Shown: piece by piece, positions 46,546-57,587 of the stretch | Layout: every line of letters starts with the position of its first letter | How positions within the stretch are numbered: the stretch's first letter is position 1 | Source of the DNA: Lactuca virosa | Lineage: Eukaryota > Streptophyta > Magnoliopsida > Asterales > Asteraceae | Assembly (NCBI GenBank): GCA_928212115.1 | Contig: CAKMRJ010003334.1 | Coordinates: 103,311,525-103,375,524, forward strand | Length of the DNA stretch: 64,000 nucleotides | Reading direction: 5' to 3' | Made by a program: the position numbers and the translations under genes | Notes under the pieces: generated by a model | Told to the model about the DNA's origin: nothing | The model's database searches: none | Seen by the model: the letters and a program-made list of their open reading frames with translations, nothing else

Positions 46546-47940
46546 TGATATATGCATATTTAGCTATATATTTAGTTTAGATTTTTATTATTTATTGGCT
46601 AATTACTTTCAATTTATGGACAAAAGGTACTTAATTGTGTTTAAATTATATTTTCAGTCCAAAAGATGTGCTCGGGAGCGAAAGGAAGTAGGAGATGCAA
46701 TCGGAAGTTCGGGAGTTGAAATGAAGAAGAAAAATGTCGAAAACAAGAAGAACTCGGCGAGTCAACGCCTGACTCGGCGAGTCAGATCGAAGGTTCGCGA
46801 AGCTATAGAAGTCCTTGCCGTACACGGATTTTTAATGAGGGACTCGGCGAGTCGGTACCTTGACTCGACGAGTCAAGCTTTGTTTCCAGAAAACTATAAA
46901 TAGGGACTTTAAGACCGAGACCAAAGACTTCGGAAGAACCCTAAGAGGCTAAGGTGCGATTGAGAACACGGTGGAAGCTATGGGAAGTGAAGAATCAACC
47001 CTACGTTCGATTTTGAGGAGGATTAAGGCAATTTCTAGTTCATTCTTAGTTAATCTTTTGATTGAGTCATGTTTGAACTAATTGAATTCTTTTTTGAGTT
47101 TGTTTTTACTGCAATTATGAACTAAGATTAATTTAATTTAGTGAGGAGGATTAAGGCAATTTCTCGTTTTTGAGTTTGTTTTTATGGTTAGGATTAATTT
47201 AATTTAGTGATTATGTTTTGTTAAGCTTGTTAAAGAACCTCATGTGTTAATAACAACTATTTTCTGTTAATAAATCAGTAATTAAGTTGTATGAACATCT
47301 CTTAGTTACTAATCTCGTATGATCTATGTGAAAACTTAGTTATATGCCTAGGAATAACGAACGTGAAACTAGGGTTAACTAGAAGATAGGTAAGTTAATG
47401 TGTGAGCTTGTATGACGAACCATCATCAAGAAGTTAATTGAACGACCAATTTAATTAACCACTACAAGTCTTACTTAACCCAAATTAATAAACTAGGAAA
47501 TTCATTAATCTAGACAACTGGTCATTGTTTGAATCAATCTGTTTTCTAAGGATTAGCAATAGCGAACGTGAACCTAATCATCTTAATCGGTAGCCAATTA
47601 AACTTAATCCAAAGCATTTACCATAAAATCAACCATATGAACAAATGATTTGAACCTAAATAGAAGTCTCCTTAATTATTGAATTTAGTGATTTTTGTTG
47701 CTTTAGCTTTAGTTAATTAGTTTAAGTCTTAGCTAAATATTTAAGTTTCTAGTCTTGTAAAACTAAAGAAAACCCTACTTTCTATTACTTGTTCTTAGAT
47801 AATATTAGTAATTAGTTTAATTTCCGTTCCCTGAGTTTGATACCCTACTTATTTAACTATACCACAATTGATAGGTCCACTGCCTTTGTGTGTCTAATTC
47901 ATAATTAAAAAGTAGGATAAAACTTAGTTCGTTTCACACA

Positions 47941-47945
<5 letters not shown>
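46546..47945 (+). repeat. 3' LTR of the Athila-like element (1400 bp)
   Basis: It is the partner of 38129-39524. Four palindromes are present (46752-46763, 46771-46783, 46841-46853 and 46862-46874). The TATAAATA box is at 46895-46902. Near 47127-47195 it has a local rearrangement relative to the 5' LTR: a short stretch (GAGGAGGATTAAGGCAATTT) is repeated from further upstream. Confidence 0.93.

Positions 47946-48000
<55 letters not shown>
47946..48000. repeat. (TA)n microsatellite, right of the Athila-like element
   Basis: About 27 TA units directly follow the LTR end CACACATCA. With 38052-38128 it once formed one tract, so the target duplication cannot be delimited. Confidence 0.95.
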
Positions 48001-48002
<2 letters not shown>

Positions 48003-48690
48003 ACTCATATGAATGTTGTTAAGCATATAAAACCACTATTAATCTCATTGTAAATACATAAACTAACTATAGAAACCTCAATTTTGTTCTATGTTTCCCA
48101 AATTGCCCTTTGGGACAAAACAATCACTAGGGATATAAATTTACTAGAATACCTTCACGTTTATGTTCCACTATCATCTCTAGAGTGTCATTTCATGTTT
48201 ATGAAGGTCATTCACTTCTAATATGTCAATCATCATACATTTATCTATAGATTTTCCAAAATGCCCTTATGGCCAAATATTACATACATTCATCTAAAGA
48301 CCATTCTAGCCTTCATGTATTTGAATCCAAATCATTCAAAAAGTATCCATTCATGACTATGAACTTCCTTTACTCATCAAATTCTTCGATTGAAGTGGAA
48401 TTCATTGTTCTAAACATAATTTCCCCCAAACTCAACTCAAATCCAAGTTTATACTTGATTCTACCATCATGGATGAATTTGAGCATTCCAATTTGCTTTG
48501 TTGCTCTCAAACATTATATAGGTCATAGAATCCAATTCCATTTCATCATCAATTACAATATCCCCAATTCAGTTTTCTAGGGTTCAAGACGGTTTTCACC
48601 AAAGTCCTCAAATCCACCAATGGAATGATTGATTTGAGGTTTGGATCATCAAAACTACTCAGGGGAGGTTAGAACATAACATCCTAATCA
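48001..48690. other. Unassigned sequence right of the microsatellite
   Basis: No gene or LTR boundary is recognised. It has loosely repeated phrases (CCCAAATTGCCCTTTGGGAC near 48098 and CCAAAATGCCCTTATGGCC near 48257). A 103-codon frame at 48269 has no recognisable domain. Confidence 0.5.
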
Positions 48691-49335
48691 TCAAATGAGA
48701 TGGAAATGGCTTTTGATTTGAGCATGGTTAGTCGATATCAGGGAAATATGGGTAAAGATCCTTGGATAGCGGTTAAGAACATACTTAAGTATCTGCGAAG
48801 AACCAAGGATTGGGTCATTGTGCTTGGTGGCAGTGATGACTTAAGAGTTACTTGGTATAGTGACGCCATCTTTCAGATAGACAGAGACAACTTCCATTCT
48901 CAGTCAGGTTGGGTGTTTATCTTTAACGGAGGAGCAGTACCTTGGAAGAGTTCCAGCAGGAGACCGTGGCTGATTCTACTTGTGAATCAGAGTATATAGT
49001 TGCGAGCGAAGCGTCAAAGGAGGCTATATGGTTGAAGATCTTCATTGGATATCTTGGAGTAGTTCCTTCCATTAAGGAGCTGATGGAAATTATTTGCGAT
49101 AAAGAAGGAGCGGTTGCCTTGACCAAGGAACCAAGAGATCATGTTAGATGAAGACATATCGACAGAAAATATCACTTTATCATACATCATGTAGAAGAAG
49201 GAAGCCTCGTTGTTAAGAGGGTATCATCATAGGAGAATCCTACAGATCCCCTCACAAAGGGTCTGAGTAGGATTAAGCATGTTCAGCACGCAAGGAGTAT
49301 TGGTGTGAAGGATGATATTAGTTTTAGTGATTAGA
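48691..49335 (+). pseudogene. pol: Copia reverse transcriptase end and RNase H
   Basis: The reading starts in the RT connection (MVSRYQGNMGKDPWIAVKNI), continues with RNase H (TWYSDAIFQIDRDN; SQSGWVFIFNGGAVPWKS), shifts frame near 48945, and goes on with TVADSTCESEYIVASEASKE and DKEGAVALTKEPRDH up to about 49320 (LTKGLSRIKH). The 5' side is cut off at about 48691. It is the 3' end of an otherwise missing element and lies before a 3' untranslated region and LTR of family 1 type, so it represents the enzyme-coding relative of family 1. Confidence 0.88.
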
Positions 49336-50187
49336 TAGTTATTTAGAAACTTGTAACAAATAAATGTAATTGACATTTGATGATTAAATAATAGAGATTT
49401 ATTTATGAGTATCGTTTACTATCTTTTTGTCAATTGTTTATCTTTGTGTTTCTTTCACATGTTTTACTTCCCGAATAATTGGATTATTGAAACATCCACA
49501 GTCGAACATACTTTGGAAGTAAGTAGTGAATTAAGACTGTCGTGAATTGAATTGTAGATTGTCGAAGTGTTTAGGCATAACAATGGTTTGTTGCAATATT
49601 CATGAGTACTTTTGAAATAGGGATTTAAGTATTGGATTAAACCCGTGCTCAGTGAATTACTTGATGGAATTTATCACGAGTAATTCTGAGATGATAATAT
49701 CGTATTATCTTTAAACCGAGATATATTAGTTGTTGTTATACGAGTTGGTTGTGGATTGATAATGCGTAAACACATCAGTAACTTGGTATTATAAAACGTA
49801 TTGTTGTGCATGATTTGATGAGCAAATAGTACAAGAATATGAGTCAAAGTTTATCTGTTCCTTTTGCCCTAAGGGGGAAAAGTTATATCTTGGGCCTCTC
49901 GATGATTTGGTGTTGACTTATGTGTCGGGCTCGGTCAGGACTAAATTGATGTGTTCGATTAAGTTCTTTGTCATTACAAATCAGAAATCAGGAAACAAAC
50001 TGTTGAACAATGAGAATTATTTTGTTCCATGTCATTTTCTCACATAATATCTTGCAGAACGGAGGATTATATGATCCATTATCTTCGGACACGCAAATGA
50101 CTCGGCCAGAGTTAATAAAAGTTATGACAGCTACGATTGCTTATCGGTTTTTGAAGTTATACTTGAAATTATAGTTATTAGACTTAT
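49336..50187 (+). other. 3' untranslated region of the copia fragment
   Basis: No gene. Colinear with 5750-6617 of the non-autonomous family 1 element: both share CACATGTTTT/CATGTTTTGAC, AAGACTGTCGTGAATTG, ATTTATCACGAGT and CTTGATG-type phrases in the same order. Confidence 0.8.
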
Positions 50188-50200
50188 CCAAGTAGGAGAC
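50188..50200 (+). promoter_or_regulatory. Polypurine tract of the copia fragment
   Basis: CCAAGTAGGAGAC differs from the family 1 tract (6618-6630) by one base and is followed by the LTR. Confidence 0.75.
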
Positions 50201-50959
50201 ATTTGGATTAGGTGTCTAAGCCCATAAAAATAGTTGGTATGTACTTGAATTGATAGTGGCATGGTCCTTTTAGGTTGCCTTCACACGTGCAACTAGACTG
50301 GATGATTAATTGAGTAAGAGGAATAATTTATTAATTCCATTAATAAATTGGAATTAATGACTTATTAATATGTGATGGAAATAATATATTAATTATTAAT
50401 CATGTTATTAGTTAATATTTAATTAGAAATTAATTTGGAATTGATTTTCGGATTAAAGGAATTAATTAATAGTGTAGGGACTAAAAGTGAAATTGTTCAA
50501 TAGTTGAGCAAAAGGGTCTAGAACCTTCCTAGGGAAGGGTGGACGGTTTTATGATGGTATATGTAAGATTATTCTAGAGTTTCTAGAATATGTTATCACA
50601 TATGAATAATTAAAGGAGGTGGATAATTACCATATTTGAAATTAGGGTTAATCCATAGCATCCTTAGTGCATGTGACACTCTGAATTCTCAAACAATTTT
50701 TTTAAAAAAAACCTCCCAAAACACAATTTCACATTTCTCAAATCAACATTTACAAGTTGTTCAAAATACAAGACAACAAAATGTTTAACAATATCCCAGA
50801 ATCCTCGAAACATAATCTCCAGTTGGTGTGTACAATCAAGCCGCTCGCGATCCTGAGAGGTACCTGAAACACATTTCACGCAACACAATAAGCACGAAGC
50901 TTAGTGAGTTCCCCAAAATACCACATACACATATAATAAGCCTCTCATGGCTATAGCTC

Positions 50960-51215
50960 GGCATGGAGCCTCCGGTCATATGTCTCAGTGAAGACCCTCC
51001 GGTCTCACAACTCGGGTTGGACCCTCCAGTCATGTATCTCAGTGAAGACCCTCCAGTCTCACAACTCGGTTTGGACCCTTCGGTCCTAACTCAGTAAAGC
51101 ACAGAATAATATATAGCATAAATCACAAAGACAAAATGCATAATATCACATAACTCAGTATAAGCACATAAGACCCTCCGGTCAGTAACTCAAATAAGAC
51201 CCTCCGGTCACATAG
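50960..51215. repeat. Diverged repeats with CCTCCGGTC core
   Basis: GCCTCCGGTCATA, CCCTCCGGTCTCAC, CCCTCCAGTCATG, CCCTCCAGTCTCAC, CCCTTCGGTCC, CCCTCCGGTCAG and CCCTCCGGTCAC follow each other, mostly alternating with ATCTCAGTGAAGA or CACAACTCGG phrases. It is a minisatellite inside the solo LTR. Confidence 0.75.
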
Positions 51216-51380
51216 TATTACCACTCAGGTAAGTATAGTGAGAAGACTCACCTCGCAGAGTAAAGCAATATATTCCACACTCGAACTGTTGGTCTAGACT
51301 CCGCCCCTCCATAGCCTCCAAAATCCACGGCTTGACCAAAACCCTAAAGTCAACGAAAGTCAACAGTGAAAGCTGACCCA

Positions 51381-51634
51381 ACTCGTCGAGTGCAACTCAT
51401 GAACTCGTCGATTTCCTCAATACTCAGTAATCACGAAAACCCAAGTCAACTCGCCGAGTTGCTAGCCAACTCGTCGAGTCCATGCAGAGTCCAGAAGATC
51501 CAGAAAAACCCTAACCACTCGTCGAGTCGTTCCACCAACTCGTCGAGTTACTCTGTGTACAAAACAGGGAAACCCGACTCAACTCGTTGAGTTGGATGCC
51601 TAACTCATCGAGTTGGATGCTCAACTCGTCGATT
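51381..51634. repeat. Array of ACTCGNCGAGT palindromes
   Basis: Starts are at 51381, 51403, 51449, 51469, 51517, 51538, 51582, 51603 and 51624. They come in pairs or triplets with 20-22 bp start-to-start. The centre base varies (T, C or A) while the arms are mostly kept. Confidence 0.9.
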
Positions 51635-52097
51635 TCTTCCTCTCTTTCTCATTAAACTCATTCCTAGTCGATTCCAATGCTCCAAACTCTAGATCCAACG
51701 TCCTAAGATGAAGTTACCACGTAAAGTTGCTAACTTTACGATCATGCAAGGCCTCACAAGGCTAAAACACCCAAAACTAAGCTCAAGATGGAGTTTAGGA
51801 CATGAAGACAGTTCAAAGCATCATAAAGCTTGAGGCTTTAGGCCTAGTAGTGTCCAGATCCGAGGTCTCATCTTCAAGGCATGCTCAAACAACTAAAAGG
51901 ACTCAAAGAGAAGATGGAAATGGCCCTAAAATCCCTAGTGAAGAGATCTAACTAACAAATGGTCAAGGGGATAGCTTTTTACCTCCAAATGGCAGCTCAC
52001 ACTGAAAGAATATTGGATCCAAGGGCTCCTTCTCGTTCCAAGCCTATTGCTCCTCCAACTCCTTCAAAGAATACACCAAATCACACACTTTTAGTCT

Positions 52098-52115
52098 CTC
52101 TCTCTCTCTCTCTCA
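52098..52115. repeat. (TC)n microsatellite
   Basis: A run of about nine TC units lies inside the solo LTR; on the minus strand, where the LTR is read, it is a GA run. Confidence 0.9.
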
Positions 52116-52657
52116 GATGATACCAAATCACACACTTTTGCTCCTCCGACTTGACGAGTAGACTTCATAATCTGCGTGTCCTGATCAAGTCCTACACGAC
52201 GAGTTGGGACCAACCAACTCGTCGAGTAGGTCCTCTAATGTGAATAAAATTCTCAAGTTCCACATCCAGGAAATCAGGGTGTTACAGTGCACTATATAAA
52301 GACCCTTAGGGCTATGATTTTCGGCCACTTTTTGGAAGAAGCTAGAGCCAAAAATTTCACCTCCTCCTCTCTCATATCATTCTATTGCATTGTGTGCTTG
52401 TGAGACATTAGAGATGTTACACTTGTGACACTAAGTTCTCAAGCTTCAAGATCTACAAGGGATTCATTGTTATTACAATATAACAATCAAGGTATGTAAG
52501 TTAACCCTAGTTTTATATGAATTTTGGAAATAGTATACCTCTCCTAGGGTTTCTCTTTTTGTGTTCAAGTTTGCATGTTCAATTAGTGAAAACCTAGATC
52601 CAAAGCATTAAGGTTGCATGCACACTTAGGAATTATTGTTATGCTCAAAACCCATCA

Positions 52658-53077
52658 TATATTGTGTGCTATTTATTTTTGTGATTCTTGCATGTGTTTA
52701 TGTGTTTGTATGTATACCGGGCGGGGCCTGATGACTGACAGATCTGTTTCGAGCGGGGCCCGATGCCGGGCGGAGCCCGATGACGGGCGGGTCCCATTAT
52801 ATGTTTGATATGTATGGTATCTGGTATTTTGGGGAACTCACTAAGATTTGTGCTTACGGTTTTCAGTTTATGTTTCTGGTACTTCTGGTTTGAAGGGGAA
52901 GAGCTCAGGATGATTGCACTGCACACACCACATTGTTCCGTATTTTACATGACTCTAATGTTTTTGGATGTTTATTGATATACTCTGATTTCACTATGGT
53001 TTTATGATGTTGTTTTGGATAATGGTTTTATTAATATAAAAATCGAAATTTTTGGTCTTATTTTTTGGGGCGTTACA
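52658..53077 (+). repeat. Truncated gypsy LTR (right part)
   Basis: It ends GGGGCGTTACA and is followed by a primer site, so it is the right end of a 5' LTR. Its left part was displaced by the copia element ending at 52657 (possible target duplication TATAT at 52658-52662). 52716-52796 is a short GC-rich repeat (GGGCGGGGCC-GATG units of about 17 bp). Confidence 0.8.
52716..52796 (+). repeat. GC-rich short repeat in a gypsy LTR
   Basis: Units GGGCGGGGCCTGATGA, GAGCGGGGCCCGATGC, GGGCGGAGCCCGATGA and GGGCGGGTCCC follow each other. The GC content contrasts sharply with the AT-rich surroundings. Confidence 0.8.
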
Positions 53078-53080
53078 AGT

Positions 53081-53093
53081 TGGTATCAGAGCC
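53081..53093 (+). promoter_or_regulatory. Primer binding site, initiator-Met type
   Basis: TGGTATCAGAGCC lies three bases after the LTR end. It gives plus orientation to the gypsy remnant. Confidence 0.9.
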
Positions 53094-56000
53094 TTGGTTT
53101 TAGGGATTCAGGCATACTCTCAGGCGTGTCCGAACTCAAACTAAGGATTTGGTAGATTTTACAAAAAGAAAATGTTTTATAAAAAGAGTTTTCTAATAAA
53201 AGAAAGGGGTGTGTTGCATTCAATTGAACGAGCTCAAGTAAGTTTTCCCAAAATACCCATACATGTTTATGTTATGCTTTGAATTGTGAATTTGTGAATT
53301 GCATGCTAGATTAGGGCTAAGGATCTGCTCAGGATTGCATGATAGAATGCTAGGAGAGACGCCTTTGTATGCCTGCTATATAAGCTTGTAGACTTGCATG
53401 CTAGTACTGATCAGTCAGTGATATGATGGCCTGTTTAGGTTATGCTTGATTCCGATTACTAAATGCTCGAATGCTACTTGATTTGTGCTTTTTAGGATTT
53501 TACACTAACTTCGGCTAACTAGTAAGCGAATATGCTAAGTTACATATTATTGAGACTAAATAATTTTAGAAGGTTAGGTTTAACTCTGTTTCGCAAATCT
53601 TGTCTAAGTCCAACCATTGTAGTGTAAGACCTTTCTTTCGAAGAATTATCTGGTGTCGGTGATATGTAATTGTATTCGTGAGCTAGTTAGAGGATGTTAG
53701 AGGTAGTTCCTTCTGCAGCTGATGGCGGAGAGTGGTGTGAAGAGAACCCTAGGAAAGCCTAGGATGGATGCTAGAATATAATTGTATGAACATTTCGAAA
53801 GAGAGATTCTCGAAGGAGAATCTGGAAAGATTAGCAATGTCGGTAGAAGTTCCTAGCATCGTGGAAGCAATTTAGTTGGAGGACACCTTTTTATCCTTTG
53901 TGGCCTATAAAATGTTGTTTCCCGAATGTTGCTTGTTATGTGCTTTGTGGGACCCATATTGATGTGGGCTAACTACTAAATGCATATGTTAAGTTACGTG
54001 CCGCACAGGTTAAATAATTCTAGAAGATTTGATTTGGCCCTATTGTGCAACTCTCGTTTAAGTCCAACCGTTGTAGGGTTGGGTCTTTTATTCGAAGGAT
54101 TATTTAAGTTTTGTTGCATGTAATCGTATTCATGAAGTAGTTAGATGATATTATTAGGGGTTCTTCAGCAGCTGAAGGCAGGGTGAGGTGGGAATCCTAG
54201 GGAGAGCCTAGGAAGTGCTTTAGTGTGGTTGTTATATTGTTTAGCGGGTGTTGGAAGTACTATTATGAGTATGTAACTTAGAGGACTCGGGATGAATCTT
54301 GAGCAAAGTATGGATATGTGTGGAAAGTAGTATTAGACCCGTACTACTGGAAGCACATAATCCATACTCGAATCAAGGGAAGTCACAAGGATTCTAATGA
54401 GCTGGTTGAGGGTAGAGGGCATGGTTGGTACCATGATTTATGACATTGTGATTGTATCTGCCGATCTTTTGGTTATGATTGTTCAGGATGAGGATGAGTC
54501 AGGTGAATGTTTGGGCTTTAGTGGCCATGTCAGTTTGGGTTGAATGGTGCAGACCTAAGTGAGTTAGACGAATCTGAGGTCTCGAGATCCTTGCTTAAGT
54601 AGTGCCAGTTGATTCGTGGGACTCAAGAAAGAAGCGATAGTGATGATTGGATCGAAGATTGCAGCCGAAGGCTGAGTGATTGGCAGATGAACTAGGATGT
54701 CACTATCTACAACGACAGTTATGTTCTTCCAGCCTTCCATATTTGGAGGAGAGAGAGAGCATACATGAGATTCTGATGATTGAGATGTAGACTCGGCCTG
54801 GGACTAGATAGTTGAGGTGTGTTAGCAGCAAATATGGCAGTATGGGAAATGCCCAAGAGGATTCTTGTGGTATGGATGCCTTGAGATGATATCAAGTGTC
54901 TGCTTCATTTGAATTTGATTAGATCCGGTGCTAGTTGATTACTCCAGGTGATCAAGGAAGGTGAGTTGAGAGTGAAAACTTTTTTTGTCTCTGATGTATC
55001 CCGATTATGAGAGTGGTGCCTCTAGTATATGAGTGATCCTCGCGATGAACTGAAGGTTGGGGAATGGTGGGTGAACTAAGTGTTAATCCAGTTATTCTGG
55101 ATTAAGAATTTGTGCTATGGATGGACTGTTATAATTATTGCTTGTGCATCTGTATGGGGTTCTTGAAGTTAGAAGTAGTTATGATCGGAAGTTTCTGAGG
55201 TCTCCATCTGAGATTTGGAATTTCTTTGAGTTTGCTTAGTATTTATCTGGAAGATCATCTTGTGTGGCATTATACGTCCCAAGGATCAGGAATGCTATGT
55301 ATCTGGTTGAACCAATTTGAGTTTTGGTCAGGTTGCAATGTCAGTTGGTGGAAGTTCGAACCCTGAGTGGGGGAGAACTGGGTATTCAGCTTGGTTTCAG
55401 AATAATGGATCGCAAGAATCTACGGTCCGGGTATGTAAGGCTTTGGTTCAAGATCTGATCCATTCAGGGTGCAGAGTAAGTTACCATCAGATGAATGTGC
55501 TCAGGAATGCATGAATTGTTTTAGCAACAGGAATTCGTTGATCAGGGAACTCGTTGTAGCCTATGGTTTCTTTCACGAATGACGATGTATAGATCGCGAG
55601 GCGTTTGGGTCACTCAAGTTGAGAATCGATTGTCAAGGGATTTTTCAGCTCGTTGTACAGATTGATATCTATAGTCTAGGCTGGCCAGTTGTTGGTCGGC
55701 ATATCAACTTTAGAGTTTGATATAAGTAGTTCCTTGTGGGTTTTGTTCAATAGTAAATTAGATCATTGGATTAGTTTTCAACGTCTTCTTGATTGTTAGT
55801 CCTTTTCGTTCAGCATCAATAGTTGAGGTTCTTTGAAAGTTTAGAGCTTTATCAGTTGAAGTTCAATGGATGCGTTAATCTAATGTCAAAATCAGTACAT
55901 TGTACGTTTGATTTTCGGGTTTGGGTACCCTCAGTTCCTGGTAATGGAAGTATTGTTCATAGCAGGCTCGGGTTGGCAGATGTCCTTGGTCATTTGAAGT

Positions 56001-56130
56001 TCGGATGTTGAGGCCGGGTTGTTTAGTTTTTCAGGAATGGCTTGGGAGATGCATATAATCCAATTTTGGTGTGGCATGTCGTCAGGGTTGGTATTTAGAT
56101 TGATCCGACCAGGGTTTAAGCAACATTATG
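53094..56130 (+). other. Non-coding internal part of a gypsy element
   Basis: Three kilobases follow the primer site without any recognisable gag or pol; the longest frames are 60-65 codons. It contains a direct duplication (53478-53762 and 53937-54214). It may be the long leader of a non-autonomous element, or a thoroughly decayed body. The copia element at 56131 interrupts it; the remainder is right of the window. Confidence 0.65.
53478..54214 (+). repeat. Diverged direct duplication, about 280 bp per copy, period about 457 bp
   Basis: Copy 1 is 53478-53762 and copy 2 is 53937-54214. Shared phrases include GGCTAACTA, AAATAATT-TAGAAG, TAAGTCCAACC-TTGTAG, TTCGAAG-ATTAT, GTAAT-GTATTC and AGCAGCTGA/GCAGCTGATGG in the same order. 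By eye the copies are about 70% alike. Confidence 0.75.
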
Positions 56131-56547
56131 TGAAAGATCTAGTATGCCCAATAGTCATTATAGAATGATATTGCAAATAATATATGATTCTATAGGGTCA
56201 CGCCTTATAGAAAGTTACCATCAACTGATTATTTATTAGTATAATTTGATTATTAATAAATATATCAACACTTGTATTTAATTGGAAAATTATTATTTGA
56301 TAGAAATAATATTTTAGTAATTGTGAATTTATTATTCGTGGAAATAATATTTATTGGAGAAATAACAACTTATGAAATATATCATAAAGTATGATTATCT
56401 ATAAGTTATATTTATATCTTAATAAGCTAGTTACAATTTATATAAAATGTAGTTTTATATAAAATAAGATATTTATATATCACGAGTTATATAGATATAT
56501 ATGTTGGAAATTCTTTATAAGTAAGATTGACTTTTTATAAAGATAAC

Positions 56548-56611
<64 letters not shown>

Positions 56612-57314
56612 CAATTAGCCATGAGATAACTTTTGTCTTCTTTTGTGTTTTGCTTTTCTCGAAAATTGAAAGAGACCAAGCATGGCTCTCTTTTGAATTG
56701 TTTAATGGTGCATGCCATGCTTGGAAGAGGGTTTTCCCATGCTTATACTTTTGTGTCTCTTTTCAACTTTTGTCTTTATGGGTTAAGGAGTTAAAGAAAG
56801 AGATATAAGAGCTTGGTTACTAGTCATTGCAAGCAAGTTTTTCTCTATTCTTTTGAAGGAAAAACCGTGAGCATGAGGGGCTCCAAGGGGCTGCCAAATT
56901 TTGAGCTTTACAAGCTCTCTTTCTCCTCCATTCTCTTGCAAATTGGTGCTAGATTTATGTCCCTTGGTTGCTTCACCTTAGAACATATATTCGTTATATA
57001 TTTCCAAGGCTTATGAACAACTAATTACAAGTGTATACAAGCATGTTTTGATGGTTCTACTCTTGCTTGGTGGATACTTCTAGAGAGCTCTTAATTTAGA
57101 GTTTAATGTCATCTTCATCAACTTCCAACCTCCCATGAGGATCAAAGTCTTCAAAGGTTGTTATGTTTTCCCTTCTATAGTTGTTTTAATCTTTCTAACT
57201 CTTGCAAAATGATCCCTGGTGAGTAAAATAGTCTTAGTTTTATTCAAAAATTTTAAAGCTTCCGTTGTCAATTTTACCGATTGTGAAACCGGATTTTTGA
57301 ATAAAAACCCAACA
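56131..57314 (+). repeat. 5' LTR of copia family 2 (1184 bp)
   Basis: It starts TGAAAGATCTAGTATGCC, matching the start of the solo LTR at 23817-24762 read on its own strand, and ends AACCCAACA just before a primer site. The left target duplication would be TTATG (56126-56130); the right copy is not in the window. A (TA)n tract of 60 bp lies at 56551-56610. Confidence 0.82.
56551..56610. repeat. (TA)n microsatellite in a copia LTR
   Basis: About 30 TA units. The related solo LTR at 23817 lacks this tract. Confidence 0.95.
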
Positions 57315-57316
57315 AT

Positions 57317-57329
57317 TGGTGTCAGAGCC
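57317..57329 (+). promoter_or_regulatory. Primer binding site of copia family 2
   Basis: TGGTGTCAGAGCC lies two bases behind the LTR; one base differs from the usual initiator-Met site. Confidence 0.85.
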
Positions 57330-57545
57330 ATTTTTTGTAAGATTAATTAGATTATTTGTTTAGTTGATGAAATCTTTGTTTTTGGAAAACATGGATGGTT
57401 TTCTCTTTGCAAGAAAAGTCCATACATATTTTCTATGACAACTTTCAAATGTTTATAATTTTTTTTTTGACCAAAAGTTTACATGCATCTTTTTGGTCAT
57501 AAAAGTTGTCTTAGAAAAACAAAGAGTTGTTTTATATATTTTTGA

Positions 57546-57587
<42 letters not shown>

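Larger units (their letters stand above)
38129..47945 (+). mobile_element. Athila-like Ty3/gypsy element without RT or integrase
   Basis: It has a 5' LTR (38129-39524), an Asp-tRNA primer site, gag (split by a solo LTR at 40502-42770), a zinc knuckle, a protease and an acidic/basic C-terminal region to 45396, about 1.1 kb of 3' untranslated sequence, a polypurine tract and a 3' LTR (46546-47945). I find no reverse transcriptase, RNase H or integrase. It is thus a gag-protease non-autonomous element of 7.5 kb (without the solo LTR) that would depend on enzymes from a relative. The primer type and protease block (NIMPYSFF, ILGRPFLNTA) are those of Athila-like elements. Confidence 0.88.
50672..52286 (-). 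mobile_element. Solo LTR, 1.6 kb, rich in ACTCGTCGAGT palindromes
   Basis: It is flanked by GTGCA at 50667-50671 and 52287-52291. Ends are TGTGACACTC and GGTGTTACA; by similarity to gypsy LTRs (TGTAACACCC-type start) it most likely reads on the minus strand. No coding sequence. 51381-51634 and 52149-52227 hold at least ten palindromes. Phrases of the type GACCCTCCGGTC recur near 50960-51215 (an imperfect repeat with a period of 40-50 bp). It is not similar to the 2.3-2.6 kb solo LTRs. Confidence 0.88.
50201..52657 (+). repeat. 3' LTR of the copia fragment, interrupted by a solo LTR
   Basis: It starts ATTTGGATTAG (first bases mutated from TGTTGG) and ends AAACCCATCA. Without the insertion it is about 837 bp and homologous to the 798-bp LTR at 6631-7428. 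TATATAAA at 52294-52301 lies directly right of the insertion. Confidence 0.85.

Noticed and set aside
48269..48580. 103-codon ORF as a host gene
   Set aside because: No domain and no gene-like context; flanked by repeat DNA.
56515..56808. ORFs with long Ile-Tyr repeats (also at 59232-59474)
   Set aside because: They are translated (TA)n microsatellites.
56502..57314. LTR start at TGTTGGAAATTC (56502) for copia family 2
   Set aside because: Comparison with the solo LTR at 23817-24762, which has a clean target duplication, shows that the true start is TGAAAG at 56131.
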